NCBI RefSeq assembly: GCF_901709675.1
Contig: NC_051095.1
Location: forward strand, 10,739,956 to 10,803,955
Reading direction: 5' to 3'
DNA: 64,000 nucleotides
From: Syngnathus acus
Lineage: Eukaryota > Chordata > Actinopteri > Syngnathiformes > Syngnathidae
The position numbers and the translations under genes were made by a program. Of this stretch, positions 40,081-59,130 are shown piece after piece; the stretch's first letter is position 1, and the number at the start of each line of letters is the position of its first letter. A model generated the notes under the pieces. It was given only the letters and a program-made list of their open reading frames with translations. It did no database searches and was not told the DNA's origin.

Positions 40081-41252
40081 CGTTTACCGCTGATCCCTTA
40101 CTATTTGCGTCATGCATAAGAGAGTAGTTACTCTAACATTCTATTAATGGGGACACATTATGCGCACTATGCTTGCGAACTAAACGTGGGTATTACCACG
40201 CGAAGTGTTAAAAAATTCCGAATTACCAACTAGTAGTTTTAGTTTACACAGATGAGGCCTGTAGGCCATTTTGTGACGATGGGTGTGGTAGCGTTTTTTT
40301 CTCGGTCACACACCCAGGAAACGACAACGTCCTGCTATGTTTGTGCAACTCTACTAAGAGTGAAAACTATGTTTGCGTGATGCAAATACACGAACTAGCA
40401 CACACACATTGCGTTTTAGACCAAGCTTTATTATACATTTTTATTCTAGTTTATTTTAAAAAGTTCTCTACAAGAGAGTGAAGGCTGTCCTTAGGCAAGG
40501 AGGCCTGCATTGCATAAACAATTTTAATTTCAGTAGATTCCAAAACACTACACGTCCCAATACATTAATGGATATGCAATAAAAATGCATGAAAGTAATG
40601 GTAGTTTTGATGGTCGGAGATTTAGAAAAGTTGTTGCAGCTCAAATGCATCTTGGCACAAACTATATATGTATATATATCTTATTTTAAATATCAATGAG
40701 GGCAGTGTGATAGTGCTGCAGTTTACAATGTAAACAGAAATCTGATGATAATCTCAACGTGAACAATGCCAGCATTCAGAAATTTTCAGATTGTGCGACA
40801 CAGAACAGACAAAATTGTCAGAGAACAGTTACATAACCAATTAGAATGGAAACAAACAAAAATATTACCAGGCATGCGTTACAATAGTGCCAACATCTAG
40901 TAGGAATTCACACAGAAAATGAACTTCCTTTTTTTTTTCTTCATATCAATAACATCAAAAGCAATTACAATTAATGGAAATTACAGCAGTTTCTCACAAT
41001 TACCATAGAAAAATAAGTAAAATGGACCCGAACAAATCTGGAAGCTCTTGAGATTGTCCATATAACATTTGTAGGAGTGTGCCCTTTTTATTTGCCAACC
41101 GAGCCATGCTGGGTATTGTTGTCAATGCTTCATGCAGGATAAAAAGACAAGTCTTGACGACATCCAGTCTACACTTTTCTTTTGGTAAGGTGTCACTGAG
41201 AAAAGGTCAAGCAACGATTGCAGCAGGAAACACCTTTGTCGGGCATCAGAAT
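40081..41252 (-). other. Space between zfx promoter and SLAIN stop, including SLAIN 3' UTR
   Basis: AT-rich and without coding signs. The left part contains clustered minus-strand AATAAA signals around 40425-40460, and another lies at 41087-41092. The SLAIN 3' UTR probably ends at one of these. Confidence 0.5.
41087..41092 (-). terminator. Candidate poly(A) signal of the SLAIN gene
   Basis: AATAAA on the minus strand, about 160 bases after the stop codon at 41253. Further copies near 40425-40460 are alternatives. Confidence 0.4.
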
Positions 41253-49475
<8,223 letters not shown>

Positions 49476-52066
49476 CCTCCTCTGGTGGGAGTTGCACTCA
49501 CATTAGCATGAGCATAAATAAAAGGCTGGCCGACTATTTACTGAAAGAATAAAGGAATACTTGCTTTGACTCCTCTCTTGTCGGTTTCACATACAACAAA
49601 TTTATCAGAACATACATGGATGACGAACGCTCTTCAAACGAGCCATGTGGAACAAGTCGTTCATACTCAGCAACTCCTTTTACTGGTTCATATTTTCGAG
49701 ACACAACGCGCATCAAAAAACGCTATATAATGCGCCATCATTGCTGCAGCGAAGTAACAGAATAACAACTAGCTCATACGCTGGTTGACGTTAACAGGGC
49801 TAGCATATGCTACGAGCAAAACAACCGTACCGGTGAGTGTTCCGTGTTGTCCTTGCGAGCCGTGACGATTGCCCGACGGCCGCCACTCCGAGCTCAAACA
49901 ACTCCCCGGAACACAAGAGACCGCATGAATGAGCCAGTGAGTCCCGAGCCGCTGACTAACGGTCGCGTAAAAGCCTCGTTTGTTCTCACTTCATGTCCAC
50001 GTTGTAATGCCAGCGAGGCTTCACTGGTTCTAAGTCATATCGCTCGTCGCTAACTAGCTTGTTGGTGGACTTTCGTTAGCATACAGAGCCTCTCCCCCCG
50101 AGAGTTCTTTCGTTGTTTCCGGGCGCCCCCTATTGGAGGGACGCAGTAACGGTGAATAGGCTGTTGTTTTACAGCCGCTAGGTGACGCTGTTTACTTCAG
50201 TTTGCTGAGATACTTTTGACTTTCTATGTTCCACGATTGAGATCAAAACTTTCTTTACTTCTGCAGTAGTAAATCATTATTGCTCAATGACACACCCGCT
50301 CCAAAACACACACACACGCACACACACAAAAAAACAAAACAAACCCTGAATTATTTACGCTGTCAAAAAACACTGAATTGTATCAAAATATTTTTTAATG
50401 GATTAATTAAATTATGGGACAAGTTTTGTCACAGCAAAAACACCCATCGTATTTTACGAGTCATGTCAGAAAAGTTCCGCGACTGCTGTGACAAAAGATA
50501 CATTGGATTGGTAATGGACTTTAAAGCCTTTAATATGTATAGAAATTATTTCCAATACATCCATCTATCCATTTTCTGTACTGCTTGTCCCCACGTGGGT
50601 CGCGGGCTTTCCAATTCATTTACAAATACTTGCAACTGTAGTAATTGCAATTGAGGACTGTGTATTTGTGAAAGTCTATTTGTTTTATTTGAGATATTTG
50701 TCAACCAAAATACAACCAAACAAAGGTGTGTGGAGGGAAATCGGTGTCGCAGGGCTAACGGGGCATGAACCGCGTCAACAGCCCCCCCTCCCGGAAATAA
50801 ATCTGGGCAAGTCAGCATGGATGACTGCACATGTTTAAGAAGCATTATTTTCCCAGCACTGTCTACCATGTACTCTTGGAGGAATTCTACTGGGGTCCCC
50901 TGCTAGTCCGTCATTACAGCGGCAGTTCAGAGCATGAAGTATGAGTATGAAGCATGCAGTCACTTGTCCTGCAACAATTCTGGTTTATTCTCGCACTGCA
51001 ATCGCCGCAGGATAGTGAAGAAAAAAATTCATTAACCTATTGATACTCCTATTGTATGTGTATTAAGAAACCTCTACCGTTTCCCTCAATTATTTCAAAC
51101 TAATTAGGCAAACATTAAAAAGGCAGTTAATTTATTTGTATTCAACCTGGGGCATGGCATGTATTGTACACCAGGTTGCAAAAATAAGTTTTGGAATAGC
51201 GTCAAAATAAATCAAATAATGCAGCAAATCTGCATTCAAAGCATATTTATTTTAATTGCTCACCTTTATTATGCCGTAGGCTGAAACTAACCCAGTCCGT
51301 ATCTGTATCTCTACTTTCAAATAGTTGCTGCTCTGTTAACATGTTTGTGCAAGCCTGTTGTGGAAAATCACAGCTGACCCCATCTCAAGGGAATCCACTC
51401 AAGTCATCGGGTTTTCCAAAAATGTATTCACACTGCACTGATTTTGCATGTATTACTGGCAGTGCATCTTCCTTTGTGTTGAAAAAAATGCTTACTTTAT
51501 CAATGCATAGATGGATGACAGCTGCAGGAAAGCCAATCCCTACAGCAAGTCTGGATCAGTTCTGAATTTGAGTTGACTTGATTGCACTACAGTAATAATA
51601 AGAAAAAACAGAAATCTTGAACTGTTGTGAACCTTTATTGAGTAAATTGGTGCTTGACAAACAAACATTTCTAATAAGGTAGACAATGCACAATTAATCC
51701 TATACTAAGAAAGTATGCATTTTATCAAAGGAATAGTTCACAAATTCTATACTTGCAAATTCTCTTATTTTTTTTCAAAAAATAAAGTTTCCTGTTACGA
51801 CACCTACAATTTGGCTTGTCATGACTTTGTATTCAATTCAATTCAAAACAAGTAGGCAAGTGAGGTAAATTGTTAAAAAAAACTCACAATTTTCCAAAAT
51901 TGTTTGTGTGGAACTCTAGCAGGATATAATGTATATTCTCAGTATAGCATTAATGGTAACGTTCAAATTGTTCTTTAACTGCATAACGGAACTTGCTTTA
52001 TTCTATATTCTATTCTATTATTATAATACATGGAATGACTTGAAGGCACTAATACAGAAATATCTT
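49476..52066. other. SLAIN upstream region and spacer to the thymosin gene
   Basis: 49.8-50.1 kb is CpG-richer and is the likely SLAIN promoter and first non-coding exon. An acceptor-like CCACCAG lies 6-12 bases before the SLAIN ATG. The rest is AT-rich, with one short interspersed-repeat fragment at 50556-50612. No family-like open frame is seen. Confidence 0.5.
50556..50612 (+). repeat. Fragment of the common teleost interspersed repeat
   Basis: Contains CATCTATCCATTTTCTGTAC followed by CTTGTCCCCACGTGGGTCGC, the start of the element. Confidence 0.7.
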
Positions 52067-52072
52067 TTTATT
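52067..52072 (-). terminator. Candidate poly(A) signal of the multi-repeat thymosin gene
   Basis: AATAAA on the minus strand, about 90 bases after the stop codon at 52163-52165. Confidence 0.5.
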
Positions 52073-52162
52073 AATCAACTCATGTTGGCACATGGAGGCA
52101 GGAGATAGGACGGGATCATGTAGTTGAGGGGGAGAAGAAGCCAAGCTTGAGAAAGGGGTGAG

Positions 52163-54562
52163 TCATTTACGTCCGCCTTTTGACATTTTCTTTTCTGCCT
52201 CAATGTCTACAAAAGATAAAAAAAAAAAAGACAAAGAGAACCAAAGATTTGACGATGCAATACTGACAGGACAAAGTCATTTGTTGTATTATTCAAAATA
52301 ATGATAAAGTTAAGTACAATGAGGCTCCCCTTATCCAAACTCTGCAGGGCTATTAAAAATTGGTGGTGGTTCTTACACTGCTAACGACTGCAACGTTGGA
52401 ATTGTACTCAAAATTGACAACCTACCCGCTTTAGTCGGAAGGCGATTCCTCTCCTCCGTTGAGGTCTTCCGCAGCTTGCATGTGTTGAATCTCGCCACTT
52501 CGTCGTTAACCATTCTGGTAGCTGTTTAAAAAGTAAATGATCCCTTGCTTTTTCCCCGTAGCATTTTCTAAATGGCATTATTTGCAGATATATATTTTGC
52601 AGAATAGCGTACTATTATTATTATTGTCATCTTTGATGCTACACAACAAACTTCTGTTCATCTCAAAAGGGAATTCTTTAAGAAAAAAAAAAAGCAATAG
52701 TTTTTGACTAAATCATGCTCGAGGACTGGATCACTTACGTTCTTCTTTGTTTAATTTCTTTTCCTCTTCAATCTCTGAAAAAATATCAAATGGGAAGCAA
52801 ACAGAATCAAATAATTGATGAAATACTGACAGGCCCAAAAAGTCTGCAGTATTCTGTATAAACACTGTTCTCTCAGTCTGCCTAAGGTATATTTGTTTCT
52901 TTCCAAGGGGCGGCCATTTTACCACTTGCTGAAAATGACATCACAGTTGCCAGGTATCAAGTCATAAACAGTCATGGCTCAGCCTCAGAAAACTGGCGGA
53001 CCGTGATTGGTCGCCACCAGAAACCTGGCAACTGTGATGTCATTTTTAGCCGACAGCAAGTGGGAAAATGGCCGCACTCTGAAATGGCTAAAAACGGGTG
53101 GATTATGCCTGTTAAATTTATATCCCACAAAGGAAACATTAATCAGAACACTGCCTTTCGACTAACATATTAAAAAGAAAATTCTTGGGTTGACTTCCTC
53201 TTTAAGCAAACTGAAAAGCATGGTGGAGGGACCATAATGGTATGAGCGTGCTTTGCTACCGCGGGGACTGGACAGCTTCCTAGTCTATACTGTGGAAAAA
53301 CTTGTGGACATCTGTCCAACAATTGAAGCTACACTACACTGCTTTGTAACGATAAGGGGACTGGAAGAATTATTCTTTTGCATTGGGTGTGGATTTACAG
53401 ATGTCCCTACTTAGAGCTGTTGCATTCCCAATGACTTGTACATGAGATGGAATTGTACTCCAAAGTTAGCACCTACCCTCTTTAGTCGGAAGTGTGCTCT
53501 TCTCATCAGTTATAGTCTTACGCAGCTTGCTCGTGTTAAATCTTTCCACTTCGTCGTGGACCATTCGGGTAGCTGTTCAATAAATGATGAAATGATCGTG
53601 TTATTTGGAGCGTCTACAAATTATGAAGTGCTTTTGCGCTATTAGTTTTAAAACAATAAAAGGTTCAGGATTTGTTTTCATATTTAGAAGTGAGGAAGAA
53701 GCCAAGCTTATGGAAGGGGTGATTCACTTACGTTCCTCTTCATTTAATTTCTTTTCGTTTTCAATGACTGAAAAAAAACAAAACATCAAATGGGAGACAA
53801 AGAAAGAATTCATGATATTGCACTGCTGATGGCTTGGACCTAGGATGGAATTGTACTCGAACGTTACCACCTACCGTCCTTTGTCGGCAGTACGTTCTTC
53901 TCGTCCGTTGTGGTCTTCCGCAGCTTCTTGGTGTTAAATCTCACCACTTCGTCGTTGATCATTCGGGTAGCTGTTTAAAAAGCAAATGATTGTCTTATGT
54001 ATTGTGTAAATTGGTGCGCCGACAAACTATTAGGTCTTATTGAGCAATTCGTTTCAAACCAAATTATCCTTGATCTTAAAGGACACTAATTGCATATTAT
54101 TTTTGTAATTTTTATTGAATTTCGTGTTTGTCGTGATGTTGTGGGAAATTAAATGGAAACAAACAGGCCAGTGCTGACACTGATCCGAGCTGACAGAAAA
54201 ATCACTTTTGTGCCATTTTCCACAATATTCTCTGACCGATGTGGATTATTTGTGGCCATTGCCAGTTCTGAGTCACCAGATGATTATTTAAAAAAAAAAA
54301 AAAAAAAAAAATACAAATGAAATGAAAGAAATGTCTTATTTGGACCATTAATATTTACAATAACAATATGAATTACAGGCCAAATATTTGGCTATTTCAT
54401 AATACTTTAGAACAAAGAGAAAACCAAGAAAAAATATTTTATTTATATATTGTATTTTCAATATCGGCCAATTAAATTCATCGTCTCATTAGTCGGTCAG
54501 GCACAAGTTAAAATCTTAAAACTACAGAGCAAAAAATTCAAAACTCAAAAATATGCCTCATT

Positions 54563-54595
<33 letters not shown>

Positions 54596-55794
54596 TTTTT
54601 AAGAGAAGGGCAAAATAAGTCAAGCCTCAAGAAATGGTGTGTCACTTACGTTCCTCTTCGTTTAATTTCTTTTCCTCTTCAATCTCTAAAAAATAATAAA
54701 ACGAGAGGATCAGAAATTGAATTGATGACATTATACTGTACCGACAGGATCCACATCAAGTTGAGCTTTAGTACGAGTGTTTTTAAATATATGGAGTATT
54801 TGTCGAGTGCAAGATAAAGCTCACGAAGTATTGTAAACTAAAGTAAACTACAAGTCCATGTTCCTTCTGTAGAGTTGTACAGAAATTAATTCAATTAAAA
54901 TAAACCCTGAAAGATCATAGCTGAAAAAAAATATCGGTTATAACTTTTTCAACATTCGGTTGAAAAGTTTTTTTTCTTCAATTTCAATTTTTGTGCTTTT
55001 ATAAGTCTTTATTAACTGTGCACACACGTTCCCTGTCCAACCTGATGAGCTTCAAAGGTGCTGCAAAGAAAAATGAGCAAAACTGCCCGAGGCGTTCCAA
55101 GCCTTCAGTATAACTAAAAAATAAATAAATTATTAAAAAAGTAAATAAATAAAACTAACTTCTGGAAAAGGTGGCTAATATTTATGTTTCCTCTTTTCAA
55201 TTAAGTTGAAAAAAAAATCAAACCTTTCCTCTTAGCATTATGAGGTGTTGCGTACTGAATTGTGAAGACTATCAAATGTTTTTAACATAATTACATATAA
55301 AAAAATACTTCCCAAATATTAGTATACAGACTAATAAACTGTGTTGAAAAAGATTGATTTACACTTAAGCATAAGGAAAAAAATCTGTCGTATAAGATGT
55401 TTGAATAAAGTTCAAGCAGTTGTTAAAATGTAAGGTATGAGTATGCCGTTCTTTACAAGCAACATGCAAATCAATGCTCATTATGAATACAATGGTTTGG
55501 CGTGGCTTAGATTGAGGCACATACTGAACATGAGAATAAAAAGTGAACAGGAAGCGTTCCTCTTTCTCATTGGGTGTGTACCAACAGTTGACATTCGATC
55601 CAAAGTCTGCATCTGCTATTAACTGTTGGCGAGGAAGTGTTGCTCTGCTGATAACGAGTGAATGGATGTACTGTGCAAAAAAAGCCCCACTTACCCTTTT
55701 GGGTTGGAAGTGATTTCTTCTCTTCGGGTTCAGTCTTGCGCAGTTTGGTTTTATCAAACAGCTTCACTTCGGTTTTGACCTTTTTGTCGCACAT
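52163..55794 (-). CDS. Four-repeat beta-thymosin (tetrathymosin-like), eight coding exons
   Basis: Minus-strand exons 55794..55695, 54685..54650, 53970..53875, 53767..53732, 53572..53477, 52774..52739, 52521..52426 and 52206..52163 join in frame to 179 aa. Each pair of exons encodes one beta-thymosin unit: a helix plus LRKT actin-binding motif (unit 1 FDKTKLRKTEPEEKKSLPT; units 2-4 NTKKLRKTTT, NTSKLRKTIT, NTCKLRKTST), then a short second exon with EIEEEKKLNEEE. Units 2 and 3 each occupy 132 coding bases, as 96- plus 36-base exons, and all introns are phase 1. The known family member, thymosin beta-4, is about 44 aa with a split at the same place, and sequesters G-actin. Repeated units would be expected to bind several actins or act as ciboulot/tetrathymosin do (inference). 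The start at MCDKKVKTEV follows a CTTGCAG acceptor; a non-coding first exon probably ends at 56274. Confidence 0.87.
52909..53076. repeat. Inverted-repeat element in a thymosin intron
   Basis: A GGCGGCCATTTT-ACCACTTGCTG-AAAATGACATCACAGTTGCCAGG arm is repeated in reverse complement 90-100 bases later, so the whole folds as a hairpin with about 50-base arms. This is typical of a non-autonomous DNA transposon. It lies between thymosin exons 5 and 6. Confidence 0.75.
53207..53290 (+). mobile_element. Small Tc1-like transposase remnant
   Basis: The plus strand translates to KHGGGTIMV, a stop where Tc1 proteins have Trp, then ACFATAGTGQLPS. This is the conserved block around the second catalytic Asp of fish Tc1-like transposases. 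Only this fragment is recognisable, and it lies in a thymosin intron. Confidence 0.55.
54289..54311. repeat. Poly-A tract
   Basis: About 20 A residues in the thymosin intron between exons 2 and 3. Confidence 0.85.
54568..54594. repeat. Poly-A tract
   Basis: About 27 A residues just downstream (minus-strand sense) of thymosin exon 2. Confidence 0.9.
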
Positions 55795-56273
55795 TCTGCA
55801 AGCTTTTTTTTTTTTTAAAAGCAAACAATCGAAAATTACAATTGCGTAATGAACTGTGGTATATTGCTTAATCGTAGCCAGCTAAACACAATCTAATTAT
55901 GTGTTTGCCACGAAAGGGTGTGGTCTGCACTTCATGCCCATACAGGTACTAATGCCAGACCCATTAAAATGCCTGCGCAGAACTCAACCCTGAAGTTACG
56001 TAACTCTTCCGAGCACAAGAAACAAAACACATTTCCTAATATGTACTGTAGGCTATTCCTGTTCAAATACACTACATCACACAAAGTCAAGGTTGCAAAT
56101 TAAAATCAGAAGTGGCGATCGTGTGAAATGCGCGACCTGTAGATATTAAAAACAAAACAAAAAAACGTCTGGATTTAGTCAAACTACAGCATAATGTGCA
56201 GCTATTAGAAAGAACAAGTCAAGGTTGACCAACAAGATTTCCTGCACATGCAGCTAGACATAGACAATTTTAC

Positions 56274-56500
56274 CTGTTGTGTATACGTGTAGCGTTCTCG
56301 ATGTGTTCTGCAGGTAGGAAGAGACTGCGGGAATCGAGTTAAGCAAACAGATTGTTAACTAGACGCAACACGCCCCAAAGTGTTGAGCAAAGAAAGAAAA
56401 AAAAATCACAACTATGCCACTAACTCCTATTGGCTGCCAAAGCTCACAAGCAGATGATGTCAATATTAAAAGGCGGACCCTCGAGCAATGGGCATGGCTT
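56274..56500 (-). promoter_or_regulatory. Putative thymosin first non-coding exon and promoter
   Basis: The minus strand reads ACACAACAG|GTAAAA at 56274, a usable donor for a 5' UTR exon, which beta-thymosin genes normally have. About 160 bases upstream is a minus-strand CCAAT box (AGCCAATAGG, near 56430). The first-exon start is not determinable. Confidence 0.4.
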
Positions 56501-56639
56501 CCCATTCCAGCGTTGCAATAGTGCAATTCTTTGCTCATGCCTGGACTTGTAAGGAAGTTTGAGGAATGGCAGGGAACTTAATGAACTTCAGATGTTGCTA
56601 GGAGGAAGATCTTAGTGGTTATTTATTGTTACAAAACAT

Positions 56640-56800
56640 GTGTGTTAGGCCGATTGACCAATCCAAATTGTCCGTAAGTGCGGATGGTAGGTCGTGCCCT
56701 GTAACCGGTTCAGTGTTACCGCCCTGAGACAGCTGGAATCGGCTCCTGCACGTCCGCGACCTTTTGTGAGGATAAGCAGGTCAGAAAATAGATGGGTTGA
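56640..56800 (-). repeat. Minus-strand fragment of the common teleost interspersed repeat
   Basis: The plus strand carries GACAGCTGGAATCGGCTCCT and GTGAGGATAAGCAGGTCAGA ending in AAAATAGATGG, the reverse complement of the element's 5' blocks. Confidence 0.6.
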
Positions 56801-56893
56801 TACCACCCTCTAGTGGACAAAATGTGTCACGGCATACAGATGTAAAAGAAGCCACAATATGTGCATGATAATTACTGTATATCTTTTGATTAG

Positions 56894-56894
<1 letters not shown>

Positions 56895-56934
<40 letters not shown>

Positions 56935-56939
56935 CACCA
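56895..56939. repeat. CA microsatellite
   Basis: About 20 CA units with one CG variant. Confidence 0.95.
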
Positions 56940-57789
56940 CATATAATCTCATTTAATGAGAGCAATTAAGTGTTTCGGAATTGGTTGAGTGACAGTTTTA
57001 AGTGGCATTGAAAGACAACTGCTTGGTGGAATCACCCATTATTTTAATCAATTTTAACATCTGCATCACATCTACAACCTTAACATTGCACATTGAACAT
57101 GAATCTGTCCCTTTTGTGTGTTTGTCTCCAAAATACAAATAGGATATTAAACAGGTGTTCTGATTCCTGAGTGGTATAAATGCACAAGTCACCAGCACAT
57201 CTAGTTCCAGTCCAGTAAATACTTGCCCAACCTGCAACGTGGAAGTAAACACGGAATGAATTGCATAAATAGAATTTGCCGTCTTGTTTTTTGTTTTTGT
57301 TTTAAATGATTGTTGACTTACTGCTTTATTATTGTAGCACAAACACTACTCACAAAGTTGGGGATATTCAACTTTCAGATGAACCTAAAATGCCGTGCAA
57401 CATTTTAAAATGTGATATTCTTTAAACATTTCAGTGCATAAATCCAACTGTTTAGTCTTCCCTATTCAGTTAAAATTGCCATCTAAACATTCCTCTCCAT
57501 CGTGCTGTTTAAGTTTAGTGTGTCACCATCAGGTTTCAATGGGGCTAAGCAGACTGGAAGAGTCACTGAAAGGCATTGAAGTGGACATTCTTGAAGTTGA
57601 ATGTTTTTATGTTGGCCTCCTTGAGAAGAACAACTTGTATACAAAGAATTGAACAGGTTAACATTTGTATTCCAAGGTTTGGAGATTGAATTAAGTCTGT
57701 ATAGGTCTTGGTTTATAGAAAAGACATTCTATTAGCTATTTGTCAAATATTTTGTATTGGATATTCTGTCAAAGAATGAGTGAAACCAC

Positions 57790-57795
57790 TTTATT
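57790..57795 (-). terminator. Candidate poly(A) signal of slc25a53
   Basis: AATAAA on the minus strand, about 90 bases after the slc25a53 stop codon. Confidence 0.5.
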
Positions 57796-57881
57796 AGTTT
57801 AACTTTGGGCAATGCTTTTAGCTTGGATAAATCCAGAAGCTGCATTGTAGGATATCCTGACTTTCTGTTTGCTACACATGC

Positions 57882-58754
57882 TCAGCCTGAGCGTTTTTGC
57901 TGCCTGTCATAAATGGCCGTGGTGATTCCCCAGGTGATACACGATCTCAGAATAACTAGGGCACCACCTCGATATAGTAATAGGACACTTCTCTGCCTGG
58001 AGTTCCACAGGATCCTCCAGCAGGCTGTTACCCCTTTCACCTCTGTCTGCACTTCCACCTGCATGTTGGCTATCAGCACAGACAGCGGGTACAGGCTCAG
58101 GCTGATTGCCATGGAAGCAACAGTTCCAGAAATGAAAGAGGATGCTAATGGCGAAAGCCCCTGCCCTGCTACAGCATTACTCAAGGGCCCCTTCAAACCA
58201 AAGTAAAGGGAGCTGCCGAGGGCGTTGCGAACCGTGATGGGCAGGAAGGCCCGGTAGTAGCCTGAAGTCAGCTTTTGCGCCTTCAGCTTAACAAGAACAC
58301 TCTTTAACGTCGGGAGGCGGCGGTCGTTGTGGCCACTCTGCAAGACGTTCTGAACGCGTTCAAAAGGTGTAAAGACCAGCGCCTCCACTGTTCCTACGCC
58401 GAGCCCCGCCACAGCAGGTTGTAGAGAGGAAGGAATGACACTGAGGGAGGGCAAGGAGAGCAGGCGGAGGAAGGTATCCTGCAGTCCAAAGAGTAGCGTA
58501 CCACTGAGTGTCCTCATCAGTAATGGTGGGGTCACCCCCCTGTAGAGCTTGACAAAGCCTTCTTTGTGGAGCTGCTTTACAGCCCGGTGAACCTGGATGT
58601 TGTGGATTTGCTGGCGGAAAACAGTCTTGTACACGGGGAAAACAATAAGGGTGGACAGCAAGCTTGAGGTCCCACCATGGAGGTAGCTATGGAAACGTGT
58701 CTTTGAGTCCCTCAGGCGCTCTTCATCTTGTGCAGGCTTGGGACGTTCTGCCAT
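57882..58754 (-). CDS. slc25a53: Mitochondrial carrier family protein SLC25A53
   Basis: A single coding exon of 290 aa, close to human SLC25A53 (about 307 aa). The three-fold mitochondrial carrier architecture is visible: repeat 1 with FPVYKTVFRQQ and YRGVTPPLL, repeat 2 with FTPFERVQNVLQ and GYYRAFLPITVRNALGSSLY, repeat 3 with LYPLSVLIANMQ and YRGGALVILRSCITWG. The last block is almost identical to the human SLC25A53 end. The canonical Px[DE]xx[KR] signature is eroded in all three repeats (PVYKTV, PFERVQ, PLSVLI), as in the orphan SLC25A51/52/53-type carriers. It should be an inner mitochondrial membrane protein; the substrate of SLC25A53 is not established to my knowledge. Starting at MAERPKP, it is preceded by an acceptor-like CTGAAG. 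A donor at 59071 suggests an upstream non-coding exon. Confidence 0.92.
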   Translation of the reverse strand: MAERPKPAQDEERLRDSKTRFHSYLHGGTSSLLSTLIVFPVYKTVFRQQIHNIQVHRAVKQLHKEGFVKLYRGVTPPLLMRTLSGTLLFGLQDTFLRLLSLPSLSVIPSSLQPAVAGLGVGTVEALVFTPFERVQNVLQSGHNDRRLPTLKSVLVKLKAQKLTSGYYRAFLPITVRNALGSSLYFGLKGPLSNAVAGQGLSPLASSFISGTVASMAISLSLYPLSVLIANMQVEVQTEVKGVTACWRILWNSRQRSVLLLYRGGALVILRSCITWGITTAIYDRQQKRSG

Positions 58755-59130
58755 CCTTCAGATGAATGATGACATCACAAATCAATTTATAGTGCCTCAC
58801 CCTGATCCCGAACAGCCATTGTCGAAATAATAAAAAAAAAATAATGCATGGAAAAAAATCAATTAACATTAAAACTTGAATATAAAAATGAAGCAAAAAT
58901 TTTACTTACTCTTAATTGTCACGATACAGCAAAAGCAGAGCAGATAAACCACAATGGCAGCATCATTGACTTTTGTATTTCAACTCGAAAAAAGCCACGG
59001 AACACGGTCATTACATTGCAAGACCCACGTAACGATAGAATGTATGTATAATTTCTAAACAAGTGCTTACCCGTCATCGGGGAAAGCTTGTAAGAAGCCA
59101 AGTGTACATAACAGGATGCGGTGCACTTAT
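58755..59130 (-). promoter_or_regulatory. 5' UTR intron and putative non-coding first exon of slc25a53
   Basis: On the minus strand GACGG|GTAAGC at 59071 is a strong donor, and CATCTGAAG|GATGG just before the coding ATG is a possible acceptor. That gives an intron of about 310 bases in the 5' UTR. The promoter would lie to the right of about 59.1 kb. Confidence 0.45.

Larger units (their letters stand above)
56501..57789. other. Spacer between thymosin and slc25a53
   Basis: Contains an interspersed-repeat fragment, a CA microsatellite and AT-rich sequence. The right part is likely slc25a53 3' flank. No gene is recognised. Confidence 0.5.

Noticed and set aside
57434-57652. 72-codon plus-strand frame left of slc25a53
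   Set aside because: No recognisable homology, and it lies in probable slc25a53 3' flank.
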